A DNA stretch of 64,000 nt from Comamonas sp. NLF-1-9 (GCF_019195435.1 NZ_CP078069.1:310001-374000); one strand, 5' to 3'. Shown: positions 26,190-36,180, counted from the stretch's first letter. Translations and numbers: made by a program. Notes: generated by a model from the letters alone, not told the origin.

Positions 26190-27491
26190 ATGACCGCACC
26201 TACCGCGCCGCCTTCGCATCCCCAGCGTGCGCTGCTGCACGCGGAGATCCATGCGCGCCCGCCCCAGCCCATCACCGCCCCGCAGGCGATCAGCCATGTG
26301 GTGATGTGGGCCGACGCGCCCGAGCGCGACGCGAGCCATGCCCATCTGGCAGTGCTGCTGCAAGAGCGCGGTCTGGCGCCGCCGCAGGCCGGCTCGACGC
26401 ATTGGCGCGTCGAGCTGGGGCCCTTGCGCGTGGTCTGCGAGATGCACACCGAGTTCGTCTCTTGGACCTTCGCGACCGCGCTGGCGGCGCCCGACGGTCT
26501 TGGCCAAGAGCCGCCCGCCGCCGCCTTGAGCGCGCTGCCTGGTGAATGGCTTGCCGGCCTGCCGGGGCAGTGCCTGTGCCGGCTCAACCTCTGGGTGCTG
26601 GAGCGGCGCAGCCACGCCGACGGGCCGCTGGTGGCGCAGGTGCTGCAAGAGGGCACGCTGGTGGCGTCCTGCGTGGCGGGCGGGCAGGCCGAGGTCTACA
26701 CCGACTTCGCGCTGCGCGCCGACGGCAGCTCGCGCATGGTGCTGCTGGCGGGCAACCTGTCGCCACGGCGCCTGGGGCGCACGGTGCAGCGCCTGCTGGA
26801 GATGGAAACCTACCGCATGACCGCGCTGCTGGGCCTGCCGCTGGCGCGCGATGCGGCGGGGGCCCTGGCGCGGGCCGAGCGCGAGCTGGCGCAGCTCGCG
26901 GAAGCCATCCGCCTGGCCGACCGCGACGCCGAGCCCCGGCTGCTCGACGAGCTCACCCGTCTGGCCGGCCAGGTCGAGAGCCTGTACGCCGCCACGCATG
27001 CGCGGTTCTCCGCCAGCAGCGCGTATTTCGACCTGGTGGCGCAGCGCATCCGCGAGCTCGGCGAGACGCCGCTGGCCGGCCTGCAAACCCTGGGCGAGTT
27101 CATGGACCGGCGCCTGAGCCCGGCGCGCAACACCTGCGAATGGGCGGTGCGCCGCCAGAATGCGCTGTCCGAGCGCGTCTCGCGTACCAGCAATCTGCTG
27201 CGCACGCGCGTGGAGATCGCCCAGCAGCAAAGCAGCCAGCAATTGCTCGCGGCGATGAACCGGCGCCAGGACATGCAGCTGCGCCTGCAGTCCACGGTGG
27301 AAGGCCTGTCGGTGGCCGCGATCACCTACTACGTCGTCGGCCTGATCAGCTATCTGGCCCAGGGCGCGCAGGCGCTGGGCTGGCCCTGGAGCGCGCCGGC
27401 TACCGCCGCCACGGCCATTCCTGCCGTTGCGCTGGCGGTCTGGTGGTCGCTCAGGCGCATGCATCGGCGCCTTTTCAGGAATATGCATTGA
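26190..27491 (+). CDS. DUF3422 family membrane-anchored protein
   Basis: 433 aa. HAEIHARPPQPITAPQAISH at the N-terminus and the FVSWTF motif are typical of DUF3422. The middle is alpha-helical with coiled-coil character (residues 215-360), and the C-terminus has two membrane helices (VAAITYYVVGLISYLAQ and a following Ala-rich helix), with a basic tail SLRRMHRRLFR. The layout resembles CorA-like or other two-helix inner-membrane proteins, but no function is known. Its stop overlaps the TTG start of the EamA gene. Confidence 0.85.
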   Translation: MTAPTAPPSHPQRALLHAEIHARPPQPITAPQAISHVVMWADAPERDASHAHLAVLLQERGLAPPQAGSTHWRVELGPLRVVCEMHTEFVSWTFATALAAPDGLGQEPPAAALSALPGEWLAGLPGQCLCRLNLWVLERRSHADGPLVAQVLQEGTLVASCVAGGQAEVYTDFALRADGSSRMVLLAGNLSPRRLGRTVQRLLEMETYRMTALLGLPLARDAAGALARAERELAQLAEAIRLADRDAEPRLLDELTRLAGQVESLYAATHARFSASSAYFDLVAQRIRELGETPLAGLQTLGEFMDRRLSPARNTCEWAVRRQNALSERVSRTSNLLRTRVEIAQQQSSQQLLAAMNRRQDMQLRLQSTVEGLSVAAITYYVVGLISYLAQGAQALGWPWSAPATAATAIPAVALAVWWSLRRMHRRLFRNMH

Positions 27492-28426
27492 AACCGGCTC
27501 AAACGCAGACGGGCAAAGCGCCAGCAGCTCCTGAAAACGCAGCACACGGGCTTTTGCTCGCGGCGCTCGGCGCGGTCGCGTTCAGCGGCAAGGCGATCAT
27601 CGTCAAGCTCGCCTATCGCTACGGCGTCGATGCGGTCACGCTGCTGATGTACCGCATGCTGTTTGCGCTGCCCATCTTCCTCGTCATGGCCTGGTGGGCC
27701 GGGCGCGGTCAGCCGCGCCTGTCGGCGCGCGACTGGCGCGGCATCGTCGGGCTCGGGGTGTGCGGCTATTACCTTGCGAGCTTTCTGGACTTTGCCGGGC
27801 TGGCCTACATCTCGGCGGGGCTGGAGCGGCTCATCCTCTACCTGAACCCGACCATCGTGATGTTGCTCGGCTGGCTGCTCTATGGCGAGCGCATGGGCCG
27901 CGGCCAGATGCTTGCCATGCTGCTGAGCTACTGCGGCGTGGTGCTGGTCTTTGGCGTGGAGGCCATGTCGGGCAGCAAAGCCGGCGGGCATATCGCCTGG
28001 GGCGTGCTGCTGGTGTTTGGCAGCGCCCTGAGCTATGCCTTCTACCTCGTCTACAGCGGCGCCATGGTGCGGCGCGTGGGCGCGCTGCGCCTGGTGGGCC
28101 TGGCCACCAGCGTGGCCAGCGTCTGCTGCGTGCTGCAGTTCCTGCTGGTGAGGCCGCTGTCGGCGGCGCTGGTCGCGCCCGAGGTGATCTGGCTGTCGCT
28201 GCTCAATGCCACCGCCTGCACCGCCGCGCCGGTGCTCATGGTGATGCTGGCGATTGAGCGCATCGGCGCGGCGCTGACCGCGCAGACCGGCATGCTCGGA
28301 CCCTTGTCCACCATCGTGCTCGCGGCTTGGCTGCTGAGCGAGGCGATCACGCCCTCGATGATCGCCGGCACCGCCCTGGTGCTGGCCGGCATCTATCTTT
28401 TTACGCGCGCCGGCAGGGCGCGCTAG
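27488..28426 (+). CDS. EamA/DMT-superfamily transporter
   Basis: 312 aa, ten hydrophobic segments in two EamA repeats. The first repeat contains AFSGKAIIVKLAYRYGVDAVTLLMYRM and PTIVMLLGWLLYGERM, the second SALSYAFYLVYSGAMV. Members export metabolites or amino acids; the substrate is unknown. No ATG precedes the first helix, and the TTG at 27488, overlapping the upstream stop (TTGA), is the most reasonable start. About 290 bp without a gene follow. Confidence 0.85.
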   Translation: MKPAQTQTGKAPAAPENAAHGLLLAALGAVAFSGKAIIVKLAYRYGVDAVTLLMYRMLFALPIFLVMAWWAGRGQPRLSARDWRGIVGLGVCGYYLASFLDFAGLAYISAGLERLILYLNPTIVMLLGWLLYGERMGRGQMLAMLLSYCGVVLVFGVEAMSGSKAGGHIAWGVLLVFGSALSYAFYLVYSGAMVRRVGALRLVGLATSVASVCCVLQFLLVRPLSAALVAPEVIWLSLLNATACTAAPVLMVMLAIERIGAALTAQTGMLGPLSTIVLAAWLLSEAITPSMIAGTALVLAGIYLFTRAGRAR

Positions 28427-28720
28427 TGTGGTCTTCCAAGGGAAAACCCGTGTCTCTGCCCTGCGGGCGCCGGGTCATACCGTGCCAAAATCGCGCCCGC
28501 CGACCTTCCGGATCGTTTTTGCCGGGGGTCGTTTGTCAAACGCGTGTGAAGGCGTGATTCCGGTCCGGGCCCAAAAGGCCGTGGTGCCGGCTTCACGGCA
28601 CGGTCTGCAAGTGCCGTCCAGTCCTGCTCGGGGGCTGGCGGTGGCGCCCCAGGCTGCGGCAAGCAGGCGGCACCTCGTGCCGTGTGTGCGCTGACGCACC
28701 ACCCTAGAAGGACTGTCTTT

Positions 28721-29650
28721 ATGGAAATCCTGCTGCAGCAGATCATCAATGGTCTGGTTCTGGGCAGCATGTACGCCCTCATCGCGCTGGGCTACACCAT
28801 GGTCTACGGCATCATCCAGCTCATCAACTTCGCCCATGGCGAGGTGCTGATGTTCGGGGCGTTGATCAGCTGGACCTGCGTGGGCTACATGCAGGAGCAC
28901 ATGACTTACCTGCCCGGCTGGGCCATGTTGCTGATTTCGATGCTGATTGCCTGCGTGCTGGCGGCGGTGCTCAACTTCTGCGTGGAAAAGGTCGCCTACA
29001 AGCGCCTGCGCAACAGTCCGCGTCTGGCGCCCCTGATCACCGCCATCGGCATGTCGCTGTTCCTGCAGACGGTGGCGATGATGATCTGGAAGCCGACCTA
29101 CAAGCCCTATCCGGCGCTGCTGCCGGTGGAGCCCTACTTCATCGGCGGCGCGGTGATCACGCCGACGCAGATCCTCATCCTCTCGATCACCGTCGTGTCG
29201 CTGGCGCTGATGGTCTACGTCGTCGGCTATACCAAGCTCGGGCGTGCGATGCGCGCCACCGCGGAGAGCCCGAGCGTGGCATCGCTCATGGGCGTCAAGC
29301 CGGACATGGTGATCTCGGCCACCTTCGTGATCGGCGCCATCCTGGCCGCCATCGCGGGTGTGATGTGGGCGGCCAACTACGGCACCGCCTTTCACACCAT
29401 GGGCTTCCTGCCCGGCCTCAAGGCCTTCACGGCGGCGGTGTTCGGCGGCATCGGCAACCTGGCCGGGGCCGTCATCGGCGGCGTGCTGCTGGGGCTGATC
29501 GAGGCCATAGGCTCGGGCTACATCGGCGACCTGACGGGCGGCGTGCTGGGCAGCCAGTACACCGACATCTTTGCCTTCATCGTGCTCATCATCATCCTGA
29601 CGCTGCGCCCCTCGGGCCTGCTGGGTGAGCGTGTCGCGGACCGCGCCTGA
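28721..29650 (+). CDS. livH: Branched-chain amino acid ABC transporter permease LivH
   Basis: 309 aa. QIINGLVLGSMYALIALGYT at the N-terminus and INFAHGEVLMFGALI are the LivH signatures; AVFGGIGNLAGAVIGGVLLG is the coupling loop. TAGAAGGA lies about 10 nt before the ATG at 28721. It opens a four-gene livHMGF operon for import of leucine, isoleucine and valine. The 294 bp upstream contain no gene and should hold the promoter. Confidence 0.95.
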   Translation: MEILLQQIINGLVLGSMYALIALGYTMVYGIIQLINFAHGEVLMFGALISWTCVGYMQEHMTYLPGWAMLLISMLIACVLAAVLNFCVEKVAYKRLRNSPRLAPLITAIGMSLFLQTVAMMIWKPTYKPYPALLPVEPYFIGGAVITPTQILILSITVVSLALMVYVVGYTKLGRAMRATAESPSVASLMGVKPDMVISATFVIGAILAAIAGVMWAANYGTAFHTMGFLPGLKAFTAAVFGGIGNLAGAVIGGVLLGLIEAIGSGYIGDLTGGVLGSQYTDIFAFIVLIIILTLRPSGLLGERVADRA

Positions 29651-29663
29651 GAGGAGACGACAC

Positions 29664-30740
<1,077 letters not shown>

Positions 30741-30752
30741 ATCGGCAAAGTC

Positions 30753-31535
30753 ATGACACAAGCATCCAACGAGATAGTGCTCAAGGTCTCGGGCATCTCC
30801 AAGCGCTTTGGCGGCTTGCAGGCGCTCTCGGACGTGGGCATCACGATACGCAAGGGCCAGATCTACGGCCTGATAGGCCCCAACGGCGCCGGCAAGACCA
30901 CTTTCTTCAACGTGATCACCGGTTTGTATACGCCCGACAGCGGCAGCTTCGAGCTCGGCGGCAAACCGTATGCGCCACACGCGGTGCACCTGGTGGCCAA
31001 GGCCGGCATTGCGCGCACTTTCCAGAACATCCGCCTGTTTGCCGAGATGACGGCGCTGGAGAACGTCATGGTCGGGCGCCATGTGCGCACGCACTCGGGT
31101 CTGTTCGGCGCGGTGTTTCGCAGCAGCGGCTTTCGGCGCGAGGAAAAGGCCATCCTGCACCGCGCGCGCGAGCTGCTGGAGTACGTGGGGTTGTCGGAGT
31201 ACGCCGACTACAAGGCGCGCACGCTGTCCTACGGCGACCAGCGGCGCCTGGAGATTGCCCGCGCACTGGCTACAGACCCGCTCCTGGTGGCGCTGGACGA
31301 GCCGGCCGCCGGCATGAACGCGACCGAGAAGGTGGCGCTGCGCGAGCTGATCGACCGCATCCGCGGCGACGGCAGCACCATCTTGCTGATCGAGCACGAC
31401 GTCAAGCTCGTCATGGGCTTGTGCAACCGCGTCACGGTGCTGGACTACGGCAAGCAGATTGCCGAAGGCACGCCGGCCGAGGTGCAGAAGGACCCCAAGG
31501 TGATCGAAGCCTATCTGGGCACGGGAGGGCATTGA
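30753..31535 (+). CDS. livG: Branched-chain amino acid ABC transporter ATP-binding protein LivG
   Basis: 260 aa. Walker A GPNGAGKT, ARTFQNIRLF (Q-loop region), signature LSYGDQRRLEIARAL and Walker B LLVALDEPAAGM are intact; the YGDQRRLE form of the signature and the AGMN after Walker B are typical of LivG. It powers LivH/LivM together with LivF, which begins 1 bp after its stop. Confidence 0.95.
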   Translation: MTQASNEIVLKVSGISKRFGGLQALSDVGITIRKGQIYGLIGPNGAGKTTFFNVITGLYTPDSGSFELGGKPYAPHAVHLVAKAGIARTFQNIRLFAEMTALENVMVGRHVRTHSGLFGAVFRSSGFRREEKAILHRARELLEYVGLSEYADYKARTLSYGDQRRLEIARALATDPLLVALDEPAAGMNATEKVALRELIDRIRGDGSTILLIEHDVKLVMGLCNRVTVLDYGKQIAEGTPAEVQKDPKVIEAYLGTGGH

Positions 31536-31536
31536 A

Positions 31537-32274
31537 ATGGCAGACAAGGACAAGCCCGTGCTGCTGAGCGTCAAGGGCCTGAAGGTGGCCTATGGCGGCA
31601 TTCAGGCGGTCAAGGGCATAGACATGCAGGTGCGCGAGGGCGAGCTGGTGTCGCTCATCGGCTCCAACGGCGCGGGCAAGACCACGACGATGAAGGCCAT
31701 CACCGGCATGCTGGGCGCAAGCGACGGCGACATCGAATACCTGGGCCGCCCCATCAAGGGCCGCGGCCCCTGGGACATGGTCAAGGAAGGCCTGGTGATG
31801 GTGCCCGAGGGCCGCGGCGTGTTCGCGCGCATGAGCATCACCGAGAACCTGCTCATGGGCGCCTACACGCGCGACGACCAGGCCGGCATCGCCGAGGACG
31901 TGGAAAAGGTCTTCGGCATCTTTCCGCGCCTGCGCGAGCGCAAGAACCAACTGGCCGGCACCATGAGCGGCGGCGAGCAGCAGATGCTGGCCATGGGCCG
32001 CGCGCTGATGGCGCGGCCCAAGGTGCTGCTGCTCGACGAGCCTTCCATGGGCCTGTCGCCCATCCTGGTGGACACCATCTTCGAGGTGGTGCGCGACGTC
32101 TACGCGCTTGGGGTGACCATCGTGCTGGTCGAGCAGAACGCCAGCCGCGCGCTGGCGATTGCCGACCGCGGCTACGTGATGGAGTCGGGCCTGCTTACCA
32201 TGGAAGGCACGGGCGAGGAACTGCTGGCCGACCCGCGCGTGCGCGCCGCCTACCTGGGCGACGAATCGAGCTGA
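31537..32274 (+). CDS. livF: Branched-chain amino acid ABC transporter ATP-binding protein LivF
   Basis: 245 aa. GSNGAGKT (Walker A), PEGRGVFARMSITENLLMGA, MSGGEQQMLAMGRALM (signature) and LLLDEPSMGLSP (Walker B) define LivF. It completes the ATPase pair. The operon ends here, 24 bp from the convergent thioesterase gene, and no LivJ/LivK receptor gene is attached, so the receptor must come from elsewhere in the genome. Confidence 0.95.
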   Translation: MADKDKPVLLSVKGLKVAYGGIQAVKGIDMQVREGELVSLIGSNGAGKTTTMKAITGMLGASDGDIEYLGRPIKGRGPWDMVKEGLVMVPEGRGVFARMSITENLLMGAYTRDDQAGIAEDVEKVFGIFPRLRERKNQLAGTMSGGEQQMLAMGRALMARPKVLLLDEPSMGLSPILVDTIFEVVRDVYALGVTIVLVEQNASRALAIADRGYVMESGLLTMEGTGEELLADPRVRAAYLGDESS

Positions 32275-32298
32275 GGCTGCGGGGCGCGCCGGGCGCCT

Positions 32299-32718
32299 TC
32301 AGCTCACCAGCCGGCGCAGCTCGTCGGGCAGCGGCATGGACTTTTGCCGCGGAAAATCCACCCAGACCACGGTGGCGCCGCCGGTGGCGTGCACCACACC
32401 CGGCTGGTCGCTGCGCTCCATCACCGCCCAGGTGTCGAAGGACGAGCGCCCGGGCTTGCTCACGTAGGTGCGCACCAGCACCTCGGCGGGAAATTCAAGC
32501 TGGCGGATGAAGTTGCAGAAGGCGTTGGCAATCACCACGCCCTCGCCCTGCGGGTTGATCGGGCAGCCGGCCGCCATCAGCCAGTCCAGCCGCGCAATTT
32601 CCATGTAGCGGAAATAGACGGTGTTGTTCAGGTGGCCCATCGCATCCATGTCGCCCCAGCGCATGACGATGGTGCTCTGGTGCACCAGTTTTTTCTCTTC
32701 GGGCAGTTCGATTCTCAT
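32299..32718 (-). CDS. Acyl-CoA thioesterase, hot-dog fold (4-hydroxybenzoyl-CoA thioesterase family)
   Basis: 139 aa. The catalytic segment RWGDMDAMGHLNNTVYFRYM holds the conserved Asp and the HxNN helix start of the YbgC/4HBT group. A single hot-dog domain fills the protein. It should hydrolyse short acyl-CoA thioesters; substrate unknown. ATG at 32718 gives a normal N-terminus; a longer in-frame extension runs into the divergent gene's start. Promoters must lie in the 58 bp between the two divergent starts. Confidence 0.9.
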   Translation of the reverse strand: MRIELPEEKKLVHQSTIVMRWGDMDAMGHLNNTVYFRYMEIARLDWLMAAGCPINPQGEGVVIANAFCNFIRQLEFPAEVLVRTYVSKPGRSSFDTWAVMERSDQPGVVHATGGATVVWVDFPRQKSMPLPDELRRLVS

Positions 32719-32776
32719 GGCGCGATTCTGGCGTGTAATCACGCCTTCGGCCGTCACCCCCCGGACAGCGCACGCC

Positions 32777-33139
32777 ATGAGCTGGCTTCACACCCTTCCC
32801 GTTTCCCTGCAGACCATCTTGCTGCTGGCAGCCAGCAACGTCTTCATGACCTTTGCCTGGTATGCCCACCTGAAGAACATGAGCAGCTTCCCCTGGTGGG
32901 CCGCAGCGCTGGCCAGCTGGGGCATTGCGCTGTTTGAATACCTGCTGCAGGTACCGGCCAACCGCATCGGCCATACCGAATTCAGCGTGGCCCAGCTCAA
33001 GATCATGCAGGAGGTGATCACGCTGTCGGTGTTCGTGCCGTTTGCGCTGCTCTATCTGCACGAGCCGCTCAAGTGGGACTACCTCTGGGCCGGTCTGTGC
33101 CTGATGGGCGCGGTGTACTTCATGTTTCGCGGCGCCTGA
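32777..33139 (+). CDS. DUF486 (DMT-like) small membrane protein
   Basis: 120 aa with four hydrophobic segments. The sequence FMTFAWYAHLK, LFEYLLQVPANRIGH and FSVAQLKIMQEVITL is the DUF486 signature, a family related to small multidrug-resistance-like DMT proteins. Transport function is presumed but not established. It is a divergent neighbour of the thioesterase gene. Confidence 0.9.
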   Translation: MSWLHTLPVSLQTILLLAASNVFMTFAWYAHLKNMSSFPWWAAALASWGIALFEYLLQVPANRIGHTEFSVAQLKIMQEVITLSVFVPFALLYLHEPLKWDYLWAGLCLMGAVYFMFRGA

Positions 33140-33168
33140 GCCCGGCCAGCTCAGATCGCTGACAGGGC

Positions 33169-33180
33169 GCAAGCGCTTGC
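33169..33180. other. Perfect 12-bp palindrome GCAAGCGCTTGC
   Basis: A CG-centred palindrome of the kind bound by LacI/GalR-family repressors (AAGCGCTT core). It lies between the ends of two convergent genes, where an operator is not expected, so it may be chance or part of a transcript end. Confidence 0.25.
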
Positions 33181-33236
33181 CGTGGGGAGCCACCTGCGCT
33201 CAAGGCGCCGGACGCCGCGCCGTTCGCGCGCCTCGT

Positions 33237-34379
33237 TCAAAAGCGGAACACCGCCGCTGCGCCGGTGTCGGTGGGCATGCGGCCGGCCGGCACCATCACC
33301 ACCTCGCCGCCGGTGCGCAGCACCTGCTCGGCCAGGTCGTCCAGCAAGTCGTCGGTTTGCGGGTCGTCGAGCTGGCCTGCGGTGAGCTTGCCGCTGTGCG
33401 CGTCGAAGCGCCCCGGCACCAGCCGGTCGGCTTCGACCAGCAGCGTGGCCACGCGGCCTTGGGCGGCCGCCTGGGCGATGTCGTCGAGCAGGTTGGAACC
33501 CTGCCCCTGGGCCGACGCGGCGCCGTAGCGATCGACCAGGTCGGACAGGCGCTCCAGGTAATACGGCTGCAGCAGCGCCCAGGCGCGCTCGCGCAGCGCA
33601 TCGACGTCCAGCGCCTCGGGGTTGATGTCGATCGCCTGCGGCAACAACTGGGCGTTCTTGCTCACGGTGCGAAACAGATGGTGGTGCTCGGGCAGCGCCG
33701 CGAGGATCAGCGGCATGCCGTTCGCCTTGCCATTGCGCCGAATCAGCGCCTGGTCCACGGCGCGGAAGAATTGCTCGATGTCCCGGTCGGCCGCGTCCTG
33801 CTTGACGTCGGTGCCTTGCCAGGCAGCGTCGCCCTGCGGCCCGTAGGTGCGGTGCGCGCCTTCGCGGCTGTCGGCCTCCAGGCCCAGCATGTCGGCGGCC
33901 GTTTGCGCCGCCCCGTCCAGCGCCTGCACCTGCACCAGACCGTCGCGGTTGCCTTCGTACAGCGTGAAGCGGTCGCGGCTCAGACCCAGCACCTGGAATC
34001 GGTCGGCCGACTGGGTAATGCGCACCAGCGGCTTGGTGTGAAAGCTGTCGGCCACCACGGCCAGCTCAGCGACCGGGCGCGGCAGGCGATAGACGCGAAA
34101 CAGCCCGGGCGCGCTCAGCACCGCCAAGCCATCACTGGTGTGGTTCCAGAAAGCGTCCTCGCCCGCCAACACCTCGAACGGCGCGAGCAGCGGCGCTACC
34201 TCCCGCTGCGGGTACTTCTGGCGCAGCGACTCTTCGAGCTGCTTGACCAGGTTGCGAAACCGGATCGGGTCTTGCACCTTGTCGGGGTGCTGGCGGTGGG
34301 TCGGCTGGTACAGCGACAGGCAGGGCGTTTGCGCGGGCTTCAACAGCAATTCGGGGTAATCATGGTTCAGGGAATGCAT
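33237..34379 (-). CDS. Bacterial archaeo-eukaryotic release factor-like (baeRF-type) protein
   Basis: 380 aa, soluble. The order of motifs fits the bacterial aeRF1-like families: PCLSLYQPTHRQHPDK at the N-terminus, FEVLAGEDAFWNHTSDGLAV, LPRPVAELAVVADSFHTKPL, then a central LILAALPEHHHLFRTVSKN and a C-terminal GRVATLLVEADRLVPG ending GAAAVFRF. Such proteins are predicted to act on ribosomes or tRNA, without experimental proof that I know of. The start at 34379 has AAAGG 9 nt upstream. It stands alone, convergent with the DUF486 gene. Confidence 0.75.
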   Translation of the reverse strand: MHSLNHDYPELLLKPAQTPCLSLYQPTHRQHPDKVQDPIRFRNLVKQLEESLRQKYPQREVAPLLAPFEVLAGEDAFWNHTSDGLAVLSAPGLFRVYRLPRPVAELAVVADSFHTKPLVRITQSADRFQVLGLSRDRFTLYEGNRDGLVQVQALDGAAQTAADMLGLEADSREGAHRTYGPQGDAAWQGTDVKQDAADRDIEQFFRAVDQALIRRNGKANGMPLILAALPEHHHLFRTVSKNAQLLPQAIDINPEALDVDALRERAWALLQPYYLERLSDLVDRYGAASAQGQGSNLLDDIAQAAAQGRVATLLVEADRLVPGRFDAHSGKLTAGQLDDPQTDDLLDDLAEQVLRTGGEVVMVPAGRMPTDTGAAAVFRF

Positions 34380-34716
34380 GGCGGAGCCTTTCAAAATTAG
34401 ACAAGGAAAATCTGCACGGCGGTGCGCAGACTTGAGCCGCAGAAAATTCCAGGAACAGATTCCGGGCTTTTTCGAGTTTTCGGGCCCGCAAAATGCGGTC
34501 CGGAAGACGCCCATGAAACTTCCTGATCGGGGAATTCATATACCTTGCGGCAATCCGCGTTTTTGCAAGCCGATCCGCTGCCGGCCCGGCAAGGCCCGTA
34601 CCTGCAATATTTCCCGGCCGCTGACAGGCCGAACAGGCGACTGCTCCAGCTTGCCGCGTGTCACGATACAAAAAGCGCACGGCGTCGCTCCTGCGCTGCT
34701 TCAAGGCAGAAGACCC
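34380..34716. other. Gene-poor, lower-GC intergenic region
   Basis: 337 bp between the baeRF-like start and the small Cys-repeat ORF. It is richer in A/T than its surroundings. I see no convincing gene, repeat or hairpin; open frames crossing it have no recognisable protein features. It should hold the promoter of the baeRF-like gene. Confidence 0.4.
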
Positions 34717-35031
34717 ATGTTCATGCCGGCCATGCCAATGGCAGAAAACGGGGCCTGCCCCCCCGAATATTCCGCGCAGGGAAATAGCTTCCTTTCAGGT
34801 GCAAATGCCAAACCGGCGATTTCTGAAAATGCCTCTTGCCCCATCGGTTGGGCTGCCCAAAGCAACTATTGCGTGGCCAATTCGCCAGACCCGAAAATCG
34901 TCATTCCCAAGAACAGCCCTTGCCCTGCAGGCTACGGCGCACAGGGCAACCAATGCGTTTGCATCAAGCAGGGCGCGCGCCACGCAATTGCAGCCCGAGC
35001 TGCGTTTCGTTGTGGTTGCCCTACGCGCTGA
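34717..35031 (+). CDS. Small hypothetical protein with three Cys/Gly/Asn repeats
   Basis: 104 aa, not recognised. Three tandem units of about 27 residues are visible: NGACPPEYSAQGNSF, NASCPIGWAAQSNYC and NSPCPAGYGAQGNQC, i.e. N-x-x-C-P-x-G-Y/W-x-A-Q-x-N-x-C. The first unit has lost its second Cys (Phe) and its Gly (Glu). No signal peptide is evident from the ATG at 34717, although paired Cys suggest a secreted or periplasmic disulfide protein. Base composition is lower in GC than neighbours. The ribosome-binding site is weak, and the C-terminus (ARHAIAARAAFRCGC) may be out of the original frame, so it could be a decaying gene. Confidence 0.45.
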   Translation: MFMPAMPMAENGACPPEYSAQGNSFLSGANAKPAISENASCPIGWAAQSNYCVANSPDPKIVIPKNSPCPAGYGAQGNQCVCIKQGARHAIAARAAFRCGCPTR

Positions 35032-35131
35032 CGGGTGCAGGCTGGCGGGACGTTTGCGCCGTTTTTCTCATTGTTCGACCTGCCCAGGATCAAAGTGAGA
35101 AACACTGCATCTGCAGCTCACCGAGCGCCAC

Positions 35132-36037
35132 TCATGCACGTTCTGCGGCGGGCTTTCGATGCCTGGAGGCCAGCAGCGCCAGCGCCACGCCGCCGGTGAT
35201 GCCCAGGGTGGCGAGCACCAGCCGCGTGGTGATGGCTTCGCCGATGAAGACCACGCCGCCCGCAGCCGCGATCGCCGGCACCGTGAGCTGCACCAGCGCG
35301 GCGCGCGAGCGCGAAAGCCGGGGCAGGGCGCGGTACCAGATGATGTAGCCCAGCCCCGAGGTGATCGCGCCCGACACCAAGCCCAGGGCCACGCCCTGCC
35401 AGCTTGGGCGCAGGCGCAGCAGCCCGATGGCGATCAGCACCAGACCGGCCGGCGCGCTGCGTGCGAAGTTGCCGGCGGAATCGGCTACCGGCGCCTGCGA
35501 GCCGCGCCCCACCAGGCAGTACGCGCCCCAGGCCACGCCGGCGACCGCCATCAGCGCCGCGCCCAGCAGCGGCGGCGCCACGAGTCCGGGCGAGACCAGA
35601 TAGACCAGCGCGGCAAAGGCGATGGCCATGCCCAGCCATTCCAGCGGCGCGGGCCGCTCGCCCCGGTACACCGCCCAGGCGAGCATGCCTATCTGCACGA
35701 AGGCAAACAGGATCAGCGCGCCCGGCCCCGTAGGCACCATGACGTAGGCCACGGAGAAGGTGGCCGCATACAGCGTGAGCGAGAAGGCCCCTTGCCAGTT
35801 GCCGCCCAGCCAGCCAGCAGGCAGCCTGGCAGGCGCACCGACGCCCCGGGCAGTGCCTGCCTGCTTGCGCCGCGCATGCCAGAGCGCGGCGCACACCAGC
35901 ACGGCGGCGCCGGCGCTCAGGCGTATGCCGGTGTAGGCCAGGGGGTCGATGGCGCCGTCCGACAGCGCCATGCGCGCCAGCACCGAATTGGCGGCGAAAG
36001 CCAGCATGGCGATGGCGGTGAGGAGGGCGGTCTGCAC
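35132..36037 (-). CDS. EamA/DMT-superfamily transporter
   Basis: About 301 aa with ten hydrophobic segments. MLAFAANSVLARMALSDGAI and LTGIRL-like YTGIRLSAGAAVLV begin the first EamA repeat, and SGLGYIIWYRALPRLSRSRA with LVQLTVPAIAAAGGVVFIGE ends the second. Substrate unknown. The first helix needs a start before the ATG at 36007; GTG at 36037 or TTG at 36049 are the options. Either is only 13 bp or 1 bp after the 3' end of tRNA-Arg on the same strand, so the mRNA is probably released from, or made together with, the tRNA transcript. Confidence 0.85.
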   Translation of the reverse strand: MQTALLTAIAMLAFAANSVLARMALSDGAIDPLAYTGIRLSAGAAVLVCAALWHARRKQAGTARGVGAPARLPAGWLGGNWQGAFSLTLYAATFSVAYVMVPTGPGALILFAFVQIGMLAWAVYRGERPAPLEWLGMAIAFAALVYLVSPGLVAPPLLGAALMAVAGVAWGAYCLVGRGSQAPVADSAGNFARSAPAGLVLIAIGLLRLRPSWQGVALGLVSGAITSGLGYIIWYRALPRLSRSRAALVQLTVPAIAAAGGVVFIGEAITTRLVLATLGITGGVALALLASRHRKPAAERA

Positions 36038-36050
36038 GCTGCGCAGCAAA

Positions 36051-36125
36051 TGGCGCCTCCGGCAGGAATCGAACCTGCATCTGGCGCTTAGGAGGCGCCC
36101 GTTCTATCCATTGAACTACGGCGGC
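36051..36125 (-). tRNA. tRNA-Arg (anticodon CCT)
   Basis: 75 nt including an encoded CCA (TGG on the plus strand at 36051-36053). Anticodon stem GGCGC/GCGCC closes the loop CTCCTAA, giving anticodon CCT; the D-stem is GTTC/GAAC and the T-arm is GCAGG-TTCGATT-CCTGC. The acceptor stem GCCGCCG/CGGAGGC pairs except for a G opposite A at position 4:69. Confidence 0.93.
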
Positions 36126-36180
36126 GGAAAACGGCCGATTGTACGGGCATGCCCGTGGCGGGGAAAATCGGGGCTATATA

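Noticed and set aside
28427-28720. Open frames across the region before livH
   Set aside because: No ribosome-binding site, coding features or homology that I can recognise; best read as promoter region.
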